This document shows positions 1-5,445 of a stretch of DNA of 8,452 nt, in pieces. Source of the DNA: an uncultured Pseudomonadales bacterium (GTDB lineage: Bacteria > Pseudomonadota > Gammaproteobacteria > Pseudomonadales > Porticoccaceae). Below the pieces are notes generated by a model that did no database searches, was not told the DNA's origin, and was given only the letters and a program-made list of their open reading frames with translations. Numbering within the stretch: the stretch's first letter is position 1; every line of letters begins with the position of its first letter. The DNA lies in the NCBI GenBank assembly GCA_937998635.1, contig CALLDA010000128.1:1-8452 (forward strand). Direction: 5' to 3'. The position numbers and the translations under genes were made by a program.

Positions 1-2
1 AA

Positions 3-1694
3 GGTACTGCGAAGCTCGGCAATCTTGGCAGCCTCACGGCTGACCTGGTGCAGCGTTTACTAGATCGTCATGGCACTGGTCGGGTGTTATTTCGCAACAC
101 ACGCGATGCAGTGGCAGGTTTCCCCGAGCGCATATTGCATCCATATGCTTTGCCCAGGCCAGCTCGCCTTGAAGCGGCCACTCAGGAATGTGATGACCTA
201 ACAAAAATACTACAGCCTGAGCGGCTGCTCGGTGAGTCCTGGCTAAGTGAAGATTCGCGGGTCAGTTGGCTGGTGAGCTGGTTAGCTGAACACCGGCAGG
301 ACAAGGCTCTGGTGATTTGTGCCAGCGCCAACACAGCGCGCACCCTGGAAGAGCATATCAGGCTCCGCGAAGGCGTGCGCAGTGCAGTGTTCCACGAAGG
401 TATGAGCCTGCTAGAAAGGGATCGTGCCGCGGCTTACTTTGCCGATGAAGATGACCCCGCGCAGGTGCTGATCTGTTCAGAGATTGGCAGCGAAGGCAGA
501 AACTTCCAGTTTTCCCAACACCTGATCCTGTTTGATCTGCCCCTTAATCCAGATTTGTTGGAGCAGCGCATCGGGCGTCTGGATCGCATCGGTCAGACCA
601 GAGACGTCAATATCCATGTGCCTCACCATGAAAACAGTGCCCAGGCCGTTATGCTGCGCTGGTATCACGAAGGACTCAATGCCTTTGAGCGGGTTTGTCC
701 GGTTGGCCCGGCTATCTATCAGCAAGTAGTCGAGGACTTACATACTTGTTTGGTAGAGGGTGATGTTGATGACAAGCTCATCGACCTGCTAGTGAACACT
801 GAAGCCTTGACTACCCAGGCTCTGGCCGACTTGCAGCAGGGCCGCGATCGTCTGCTCGAAATGAACTCCTGTAATATTGATAAGGCCGAGACAGTAATTA
901 CTGAAATATCCACTCTGGGGCAGGGCAATGAGCTGGCCGAATACCTCGACTCCGCCTTTGATGAATTTGGCGTTGAACAGCACTATCACAGTACCGAAGC
1001 CATAGTGGTCGAACCCAGCGATCATATGATTAGCCATGCCATCACCGGTTTGCCAGAAGGTGGCCTGACCGCCACTTATTCCCGCACTCGCGCCTTGAGT
1101 CGCGAAGATATGCACTATTTCACCTGGGAGCATCCCCTGGTGGTCGGCTTGATCGACAGTATTGCCGATGGTGATTTTGGTAGTACGACTATTTGTACCA
1201 TTAAGCTGCCGCCCCTGAAGCCAGGAACCCTGTTGCTTGAAGCGGTGTTTACTTTGCGCTGCCTGGCCCCGAAATCCCTACAGGTGCAGCGTTATATTTC
1301 AGAATCGCTGATACGGGTGGTGGTTGACGAAAAAGGTCAGAATTTTAGCAATACGCTTAGCGATGAACATCTGGTAAGCCTGTGCAAGCCCATTAAAAAG
1401 AATGTCGCCAGCGAAATGGCCCGTCATATTAGACCCCAGGTCACCACCCTGGTTGAGCACGCCGAAGCCACCGTAGCGCCCATGCAAACCGGTCTTGTTG
1501 ATGCCGCGCAAAGCCAGGCAACAGCAGAGTTAGGCGCAGAAATACAGCGTTTGGAGGCCTTGGCTAAGGTCAACCCGAATATTCGCGCTGAAGAAGTTGC
1601 CTACACCCGCGATACCCTGGAGGCGGTTCAGGATTACCTGAGTGGTGCCGAGTTGAAGATGGATGCCTTGCGGGTTGTGGTGGCGATACCCTAG
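3..1694 (+). CDS. rapA: RNA polymerase-associated protein RapA (HepA), C-terminal part, 5' end outside window
   Basis: This is a Swi2/Snf2-family ATPase that binds core RNA polymerase and helps recycle it from stalled or post-termination complexes. The frame is open from position 3, so the gene is cut by the window edge. A GTG at 48 is only an internal valine codon, because the preceding residues (GNLGSLTADLV) already match the family. About 563 residues remain of the roughly 950-970 usual for RapA. The second RecA-like helicase lobe is visible: the family stretch LFRNTR, then LVICASANTARTLEEH, motif V (SEIGSEGRNFQF) and motif VI (QRIGRLDRIGQ, 564-596) with its arginine fingers. Next comes RWYHEGLNAFE, then the RapA-specific C-terminal region with SDHM, FTWEHPLV and the closing NPNIR...LDALRVVV segment. 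Helicase motifs I-III must lie upstream. The gene converges on rnm with a 39-bp gap, and no hairpin plus T-run terminator is apparent there. The fragment shows no sign of decay. Family assignment is very secure. Confidence 0.97.
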   Translation, partial: GTAKLGNLGSLTADLVQRLLDRHGTGRVLFRNTRDAVAGFPERILHPYALPRPARLEAATQECDDLTKILQPERLLGESWLSEDSRVSWLVSWLAEHRQDKALVICASANTARTLEEHIRLREGVRSAVFHEGMSLLERDRAAAYFADEDDPAQVLICSEIGSEGRNFQFSQHLILFDLPLNPDLLEQRIGRLDRIGQTRDVNIHVPHHENSAQAVMLRWYHEGLNAFERVCPVGPAIYQQVVEDLHTCLVEGDVDDKLIDLLVNTEALTTQALADLQQGRDRLLEMNSCNIDKAETVITEISTLGQGNELAEYLDSAFDEFGVEQHYHSTEAIVVEPSDHMISHAITGLPEGGLTATYSRTRALSREDMHYFTWEHPLVVGLIDSIADGDFGSTTICTIKLPPLKPGTLLLEAVFTLRCLAPKSLQVQRYISESLIRVVVDEKGQNFSNTLSDEHLVSLCKPIKKNVASEMARHIRPQVTTLVEHAEATVAPMQTGLVDAAQSQATAELGAEIQRLEALAKVNPNIRAEEVAYTRDTLEAVQDYLSGAELKMDALRVVVAIP

Positions 1695-1733
1695 TTCGTC
1701 GATGACTTCACTTCACAGGGCCGGGCTGCAAGT

Positions 1734-2615
1734 TCACCAAAGATCCCAAACCGGTCGGCAATCGCTGGGCAGTGCGGAATGCTTGCCCACTTCCGCCCAG
1801 TGTTGCCCTGGCTTATGAAAGTCTGAACCACAGGAAGCCAGCAAGTCGTTTTGTTTGCAGAGCTCAGACAGGTTCTTAGTCTTATAGGCGATTTGATGGC
1901 CGGATACCACTTCGATGGCCTCACCACCAGCGGCTTTAAAGTCAATGACCAGGGCTTTGAGTTTGGTATGGGTGAGATGATACTTATCAGGATGGGCTAG
2001 CACCGCGGTGCCTCCGGCCATGCGCACCCAGCTGACGACTTCTGCGAGCGGCGCCCAGACTTTTTTAACATCACCTGTTTTTCCAGTACCAAGATATTTT
2101 CGAAAAGCTTCCTCGATACTTTTAACCCCATCAACGGCGAGCAGTTGTTGGGCAAAATGGGGGCGACCGATGGTGCCGCGTCCAGCGGCTTTAATGACGG
2201 CGGGTAGTAAATCGGGAAAGCCTTTTTTAGATAACCTCTCGGCGATAATACCTGCGCGCTTAAGTCGTGCCTGTTGTTGCTTTGCCAGGGCATCATGGAG
2301 TTCGGTGCTGTCGAGCTGGATATTAAGCCCGACGATATGCACCCCGATTGAAGCCCATTGCGTCGATAACTCGACACCCGGAAGTAGTCTTAGCCGCTTA
2401 TTAGTAGATGGATTAGCTGCGTTACTTATTTCAGTATTTAGCTCAGCGCCTAACTCAGCACTTAATTCATTCCTTAGCTGAAGGATTCCGCTAACCGTGT
2501 CGTGATCGGTAATGGCGAGCACATCGACATTGGCGGCTTGTGCGCGCTGGATCAGCTCCGCAGGCGTTAGAGCGCCATCTGAGTAGGTGGTGTGGCTGTG
2601 TAGATCATAAAGCAT
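1734..2615 (-). CDS. rnm: PHP-domain phosphoesterase, RNase AM / 3',5'-nucleoside bisphosphate phosphatase (YciV family)
   Basis: This is a 293-residue PHP-fold metal-dependent phosphoesterase matching E. coli YciV along its whole length. The E. coli enzyme (Rnm, RNase AM) is a 5'-3' exoribonuclease that matures rRNA 5' ends, and it also removes the 3' phosphate of nucleoside 3',5'-bisphosphates such as pAp. Metal-ligand motifs are all present: DLHSHTTYSDG (H6, H8, D13), TDHDT (D37, H38), PGVELS (E82), H93 in HIVGLN, AHPDKY (H208) and GSDFH (D265, H267). The start at 2615 places MLYDLHSHT at the N terminus as expected, but no strong ribosome-binding site precedes it. A consensus -10 box sits 27 bp upstream. 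One oddity is that the stretch between TDHDT and PGVE is about 17 residues longer than in E. coli. The extra length contains an LxxE repeat (LRNELSAELGAELNTE, residues 47-62) encoded by imperfect 12-bp tandem units. Many gammaproteobacteria have a septation-protein (yciB) gene nearby, but none is seen here. Substrate assignment is by family. Confidence 0.93.
   Translation of the reverse strand: MLYDLHSHTTYSDGALTPAELIQRAQAANVDVLAITDHDTVSGILQLRNELSAELGAELNTEISNAANPSTNKRLRLLPGVELSTQWASIGVHIVGLNIQLDSTELHDALAKQQQARLKRAGIIAERLSKKGFPDLLPAVIKAAGRGTIGRPHFAQQLLAVDGVKSIEEAFRKYLGTGKTGDVKKVWAPLAEVVSWVRMAGGTAVLAHPDKYHLTHTKLKALVIDFKAAGGEAIEVVSGHQIAYKTKNLSELCKQNDLLASCGSDFHKPGQHWAEVGKHSALPSDCRPVWDLW
2435..2482. 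repeat. Four imperfect 12-bp tandem units inside rnm
   Basis: On the plus strand the units are TATTTAGCTCAG (2435), CGCCTAACTCAG (2447), CACTTAATTCAT (2459) and TCCTTAGCTGAA (2471). They share a CTTAnCTCAG-like core. On the coding minus strand they give a four-fold LxxE repeat. It falls between the TDHD and PGVE motifs of the PHP domain, where E. coli YciV has a shorter linker. The length is a multiple of three, so the frame is kept. Confidence 0.75.
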
Positions 2616-2642
2616 GGTTTAGGCTTATCGACTGGGTGCGTT

Positions 2643-2648
2643 ATTATA
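2643..2648 (-). promoter_or_regulatory. Candidate -10 box for rnm
   Basis: Read on the minus strand this is a perfect TATAAT. It lies 27 bp before the rnm start codon, which would give a leader of about 20 nt. No good -35 match is found at 16-18 bp (the 17-bp position reads ATCTGC), so the call rests on the -10 box and its position in the divergent rnm/sprT spacer. Confidence 0.42.
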
Positions 2649-2738
2649 GCGCTTCGTCAGGTTTCGCAGATGTATTCTGGCGATGCCTGTAAATTCGCAA
2701 GCAGAGTCGCTTATCGTGAAGTGATCTGGCCTATTTTT

Positions 2739-2745
2739 AGGGGAG
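2739..2745 (+). promoter_or_regulatory. Shine-Dalgarno site of sprT
   Basis: AGGGGAG lies 7 nt before the ATG at 2753. It fixes the sprT start and shows that the unusual proline-rich N-terminal extension is probably translated. Confidence 0.75.
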
Positions 2746-2752
2746 TTCCAAT

Positions 2753-3349
2753 ATGTCATCAGCCAGACCCCCGCAGCCAGTCATTCCCCCGCAGTCAGTC
2801 ATTGGCTCCGAGGCCCCTAGGCTGGAGCCTATAGGCAAAGCGCAGCAGGCTCTGGTGGTGGCTGAAACTGAGAAATATCTGAGGCTGGCTGAATCCCTGT
2901 TTGACCGACAGTTTGCAGATATTCCTGTGGTGTTTGATTTAAGCGGTCGTGCCAGCGGCATGTACAAGGTCGTCGGTGGTAAAGGTGGTATTAAGCGCTG
3001 TATTCGTTATAACCCCTATATTTTTGCCCTGTATTTCGATGAGCATTTGACCGGTACTGTGGCTCACGAGGTCGCACACTATATTACCGATAGCCTCTAT
3101 GGTTTGGCCAATATCAAACCTCATGGTAGCCAATGGCGAGGCGTTATGGCGAAGTTTGGTGCAGATGCGAGTCGCACCTTTGCCCATAGCCTTGAGGGCG
3201 TACCCCAGCGCAAACATCGGCAAGTGAGCTATACCTGTGGATGCAGTGATCATCAACTGGGTATTCGCCGACATAATAAAGTCAGTCGTGGGCAAGCGGT
3301 GTATAAATGTCGCAGCTGCGATGGTGAATTACGTCTCATAGCGACTTAA
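2753..3349 (+). CDS. sprT: SprT-family zinc metalloprotease-like protein
   Basis: This is a 198-residue SprT-family protein. The fold is shared with eukaryotic Spartan (SPRTN), a protease for DNA-protein crosslinks, but the role of bacterial SprT is poorly defined. The zinc site is intact: HEVAH at residues 105-109 with a third histidine in PHGSQW (H124). A C-terminal zinc ribbon follows as CxC...CxxC (C162, C164, C186, C189), enclosing HQLGIRRHNKVSRG, which resembles the same stretch of E. coli SprT. The protein is about 30 residues longer than the E. coli form (165). Most of the extra length is an N-terminal extension containing a PPQPVI-PPQSVI duplication encoded by an 18-bp tandem repeat. 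The start is well supported by AGGGGAG 7 nt upstream. The gene diverges from rnm and is followed by a 138-bp spacer before slyD. Family assignment is secure, but catalytic activity is inferred only from the conserved metal ligands. Confidence 0.93.
   Translation: MSSARPPQPVIPPQSVIGSEAPRLEPIGKAQQALVVAETEKYLRLAESLFDRQFADIPVVFDLSGRASGMYKVVGGKGGIKRCIRYNPYIFALYFDEHLTGTVAHEVAHYITDSLYGLANIKPHGSQWRGVMAKFGADASRTFAHSLEGVPQRKHRQVSYTCGCSDHQLGIRRHNKVSRGQAVYKCRSCDGELRLIAT
2768..2803 (+). repeat. 18-bp tandem duplication at the 5' end of sprT
   Basis: The unit CCCCCGCAGCCAGTCATT (2768-2785) is followed at once by CCCCCGCAGTCAGTCATT (2786-2803). The two copies match at 17 of 18 bases. The duplication is in frame and adds six residues (PPQPVI then PPQSVI) to the N-terminal extension, ahead of the conserved SprT domain. 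Confidence 0.9.
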
Positions 3350-3407
3350 ATGCGGTGGTTCTGATAGGAAAAACGATGATGTGGCATATGGAGAGGGGCG
3401 TTTTGCC

Positions 3408-3436
3408 TTGCCAATCAGGCAGTCATTAAAGATACT
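3408..3436 (+). promoter_or_regulatory. Candidate sigma70-type promoter for slyD
   Basis: TTGCCA (3408-3413, 5 of 6 to the -35 consensus) is separated by exactly 17 bp from GATACT (3431-3436, 4 of 6 to the -10 consensus). The predicted start near 3443 gives a leader of about 45 nt before the ATG at 3488. It lies in the 138-bp sprT-slyD spacer, in the right orientation. Confidence 0.48.
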
Positions 3437-3476
3437 GCGCGGCCTGTGTTTTATACCCGGTGTTGCGTTTTTAGTT

Positions 3477-3481
3477 AGGTG
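3477..3481 (+). promoter_or_regulatory. Shine-Dalgarno site deciding the slyD start
   Basis: AGGTG lies 6 nt before the ATG at 3488. A GTG at 3479, in the same frame, falls inside this site. The ATG is therefore the likely start, and the three extra residues of the GTG reading are probably not made. Confidence 0.65.
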
Positions 3482-3487
3482 AAAACT

Positions 3488-3964
3488 ATGCAAATTAAAA
3501 AAGACTGTGTTGTGCAGTTTGCTTATGTATTAAAAGATATTACTGGCAAGGTGGTAGAGTCCTCAGAAGGGGCTGGCCCGACGACCTATATGCACGGTCA
3601 TGGCGGTATGCTACCAGCGCTAGAGCAGGAGTTGGCAGGCCTCAGTGTCGGTGCTCAGGTTAGCGCCAAGTTGAGCCAGCCTTATGGGCCGAGCCATCCG
3701 GACAGTGTGCAGCGAGTTCCGCTGAAACATCTGCGGGCCAAGAAAAAGCCGGAGCCTGGCTCGGTTGTCGTTGTCCAGGGCAAGGATGGTCAGCGACAGG
3801 TAACCGTGGTTAAAGTCGGGCGATACAGTGTCGATATAGACACTAATCATCCGTTTGCTGGTATGGATCTGATTTTCGATATCGATGTGCTGGATGTTCG
3901 TGAAGCCAGCGCTGAGGAGCTGATGCATGGTCACGCCCACGGGCCGGGTGGTCACCAACACTAA
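3488..3964 (+). CDS. slyD: SlyD-type FKBP peptidyl-prolyl cis-trans isomerase
   Basis: This is a 158-residue cytoplasmic FKBP-type prolyl isomerase and chaperone of the SlyD family. In E. coli SlyD also binds nickel through its tail and assists hydrogenase maturation. The FKBP core is split as expected: an N-terminal part with YMHGHGGMLPALEQEL (residues 34-49), an insert-in-flap chaperone domain starting near YGPSHPDSVQRVP, then the returning NHPFAGMDLIFDIDVLDVREA strand segment and the family signature EELMHGHAHG. The tail is short (about 12 residues after the signature methionine). It has five histidines and no cysteine, unlike the long Cys/His tail of E. coli SlyD, so any metal binding would be simpler. 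I chose the ATG at 3488 over the in-frame GTG at 3479 because AGGTG is correctly spaced for it. The GIY-YIG gene follows after 32 bp and may be co-transcribed. A close paralogue such as FkpB-type is less likely, given the histidine tail and flap insert. Confidence 0.92.
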   Translation: MQIKKDCVVQFAYVLKDITGKVVESSEGAGPTTYMHGHGGMLPALEQELAGLSVGAQVSAKLSQPYGPSHPDSVQRVPLKHLRAKKKPEPGSVVVVQGKDGQRQVTVVKVGRYSVDIDTNHPFAGMDLIFDIDVLDVREASAEELMHGHAHGPGGHQH

Positions 3965-3996
3965 AGCGTATACTAGACAGTAGCGATCAAGTCACG

Positions 3997-4299
3997 ATGT
4001 CCTGGACGGTTTATATCATTCTTGCCAGCGATGGCTCTTTATATACCGGCATTACCACCGATTTGGAACGACGTTTTGCTGAACATAAAGGTGGCCAGGG
4101 AAAGGGTCGGAACAGGAAAGGTGCGAAGTATTTTCATGACGGGCGCCATCCACAGGCAGTAGTTTACCGTGAAGCAAGCGAGAATCGCAGTAGCGCTAGC
4201 CAGCGGGAAGCGGCGATTAAGAAATTGACGCGCGGGGAAAAACTATCCCTGTGTGACTGCTTTAATCATCAACAGGGCAGTCAAGATAATGATGATTAA
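3997..4299 (+). CDS. GIY-YIG nuclease-superfamily protein, YhbQ/UPF0213 type
   Basis: This is a 100-residue single-domain GIY-YIG protein related to E. coli YhbQ. The two signature parts are present as VYI (residues 5-7) and LYTG (15-18), followed by TTDLERRFAEH with arginines 25-26 and H30. The C-terminal glutamate (E71, in QREAAIKKL), the usual metal ligand of the fold, is kept. The length is typical for a stand-alone family member, with a slightly longer basic loop around residues 34-44 (GKGRNRKGAK). No extra DNA-binding domain is present. Members have been linked to DNA damage handling, but no firm substrate is established, so I give no gene symbol. It starts 32 bp after slyD with only a weak ribosome-binding site, which fits read-through from the slyD promoter. 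Confidence 0.9.
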   Translation: MSWTVYIILASDGSLYTGITTDLERRFAEHKGGQGKGRNRKGAKYFHDGRHPQAVVYREASENRSSASQREAAIKKLTRGEKLSLCDCFNHQQGSQDNDD

Positions 4300-4343
4300 T
4301 ACTTAATAACTAAATTCACGGAATAAACGCAAACAGTGAAAAA

Positions 4344-4349
4344 TATAAT
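4344..4349 (+). promoter_or_regulatory. Consensus -10 hexamer before the DUF2288 gene (weak call)
   Basis: A perfect TATAAT ends 12 nt before the ATG at 4362. The 17-bp -35 position reads GAATAA, a poor match, and the nearest better hexamer (TTCACG, 4315) is 23 bp away. If used, it would give a nearly leaderless message, which fits the absence of a clear Shine-Dalgarno site. It could also be chance in an AT-rich spacer. Confidence 0.28.
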
Positions 4350-4361
4350 GCCTGGTAGTCG

Positions 4362-4682
4362 ATGAGCGAAACAGATAAAACTGTCAGCGATGAGGAATCC
4401 CTAGCCTGCGCTAAACTGGTCTCTGAGACCGCAAAAATACCCTGGCAGGATCTACAGCGTTTTTTTGCCAATGGCACCGCGTTGTTTGTTGCGCCTGAGC
4501 TGGATTTGGTCGAAGCCGCTTATCAGCTCAGTGTTGATAATGCCGCGCAGGTTAAACAATGGCAGGCCGATGGCGTGCTCGACGCGGTGACCGACAGACT
4601 CGCCATAGAGTGGTTAGAAAAAGATATGCTGGTCTGGTCTGTGGTAGTAAGACCCTGGGTCCTGGTTCAGGCGATCAAATAA
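4362..4682 (+). CDS. DUF2288 domain-containing protein
   Basis: This is a 106-residue cytoplasmic protein of the DUF2288 family, whose function is not known. Visible family features are the opening CAKLVSETAKIPWQDLQRFF (residues 16-35), then a FVAPELDLVEAAYQLS segment and the terminal WSVVVRPWVLVQ block. It is tryptophan-rich (W29, W63, W84, W92, W99), with no signal peptide, membrane segment or cysteine pair suggesting a cofactor. No convincing ribosome-binding site precedes the ATG. The start is chosen because the family core begins about 15 residues in and no other in-frame start fits better. It sits 62 bp after the GIY-YIG gene and 35 bp before the PilZ gene, so it is probably co-transcribed with the latter. 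The family assignment is from recognition of conserved segments, and no role can be deduced from context. Confidence 0.83.
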   Translation: MSETDKTVSDEESLACAKLVSETAKIPWQDLQRFFANGTALFVAPELDLVEAAYQLSVDNAAQVKQWQADGVLDAVTDRLAIEWLEKDMLVWSVVVRPWVLVQAIK

Positions 4683-4717
4683 TATGGCAGAAAATTTAAA
4701 TAAGACGATAAAATAGA

Positions 4718-5308
4718 ATGGACGAAAAAAGGCGCTTTAATAGAATCGATGACAGTGTTTTCCTTAGTTACAAAACCGTCAAAGCGGCCGAGTTAGACGA
4801 GCTCATTTCAAGTTTGAAAGGGTCATCGGGGCATTGGCAAAAATTACAAAGCTCAATGGCCGAAATTGATGGCAGGATCAACGACTTGCTACCCAAACTT
4901 GATGATGCGCTTCCAGAAGTGGCTGCTTTATTTCAATTGCTTAATAGCAAGGTGCAGATTTTAGGGGGTGTCATTGCTCGGGGTGAGAGCGACAGCGGGG
5001 ATGATATACATTTAAAGCCGAGTCATAAAGTGAGCCTAAGCGCTGGCGGGGTGTCCTTCCATGCGCCGGACAGTGTCAGAGTCCACGATCATCTGGAAAT
5101 ATCCTTGACCCTATTTCCAGAATGCTACTTCATCAAAGCAGTGGGGCGTGTCGTTGGCTGCCGAGAGGCGCTGCCCTCGGCACCAGAATTTAATAAGCTG
5201 GTCGCAGTGGATTGGGTTTACCTCGATGAAAATGACCGGCAATACACCGTTGCCCACGTGTTAAAAAAACAGGCTGAGCAATCGCGTCAGGCAGATACAG
5301 CAAGCTAG
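4718..5308 (+). CDS. PilZ-domain protein with a helical insert splitting the c-di-GMP motif
   Basis: This 196-residue protein has the two halves of a PilZ c-di-GMP-binding signature. RxxxR is present as RRFNR at residues 5-9, followed by the first strand (VFLSYKTV). The [D/N]xSxxG motif appears as SLSAGG at 106-111, with serine where Asp or Asn is usual. In ordinary PilZ domains these motifs are about 20-30 residues apart. Here about 97 residues separate them, and residues 24-85 look mainly helical and amphipathic (LDELISSLKG, INDLLPKLDDALPEVAALFQLL), which suggests an oligomerising insert. The PilZ barrel continues with HLEISLTLFPECYFIKAVGRVVGC and VAVDWVYLDENDRQYTVAHVL. Non-canonical tetrameric PilZ proteins with added helices are known in Xanthomonas, and the resemblance here is architectural only. 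The start is fixed because the arginine motif sits right at the N terminus. No Shine-Dalgarno site is clear, and the gene lies 35 bp after the DUF2288 gene. Whether it binds c-di-GMP is uncertain. Confidence 0.82.
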   Translation: MDEKRRFNRIDDSVFLSYKTVKAAELDELISSLKGSSGHWQKLQSSMAEIDGRINDLLPKLDDALPEVAALFQLLNSKVQILGGVIARGESDSGDDIHLKPSHKVSLSAGGVSFHAPDSVRVHDHLEISLTLFPECYFIKAVGRVVGCREALPSAPEFNKLVAVDWVYLDENDRQYTVAHVLKKQAEQSRQADTAS

Positions 5309-5353
5309 GCAAAATGTAGATCAATATTCTGCCACGGTGAGCCGGTACTAATC

Positions 5354-5362
5354 TGCTAAAAT
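5354..5362 (+). promoter_or_regulatory. Candidate extended -10 promoter for rimO
   Basis: TGCTAAAAT combines a TGn extension (5354-5356) with TAAAAT (5357-5362), a 5 of 6 match to the -10 consensus. No -35 match is seen at 17 bp (ACGGTG), which extended -10 promoters can tolerate. The start near 5369 gives a leader of about 77 nt. It lies in the 137-bp PilZ-rimO spacer. Confidence 0.45.
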
Positions 5363-5445
5363 CGCCGCCCGTTTTATTCCATTCATGCGTTTCATTTAAT
5401 CGATCTATTTATTCGAGAGATGCAAACATTGCTTCCGGGGCACAT

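Noticed and set aside
789..1133. Long antisense open frame within rapA
   Set aside because: It is the complement of conserved RapA sequence, with no ribosome-binding site or recognisable product. Similar antisense frames in sprT, slyD, rimO and the SDR gene were dropped for the same reason.
1695..1733. Bidirectional terminator between rapA and rnm
   Set aside because: No stem with a T-run on either strand is visible in the 39-bp gap.
2008..2481. Plus-strand frame of 157 codons opposite rnm
   Set aside because: The product is serine- and alanine-rich with no family match, and the opposite strand encodes a complete set of PHP metal-ligand motifs.
3404..3421. Hairpin TGCCT/AGGCA as a terminator after sprT
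   Set aside because: The stem is only 5 bp with an 8-nt loop and no T-run. It also overlaps the better-supported slyD promoter.
3969..3974. TATACT as a promoter -10 for the GIY-YIG gene
   Set aside because: The 17-bp -35 position reads GGGTGG. With only 32 bp after slyD, read-through is simpler.
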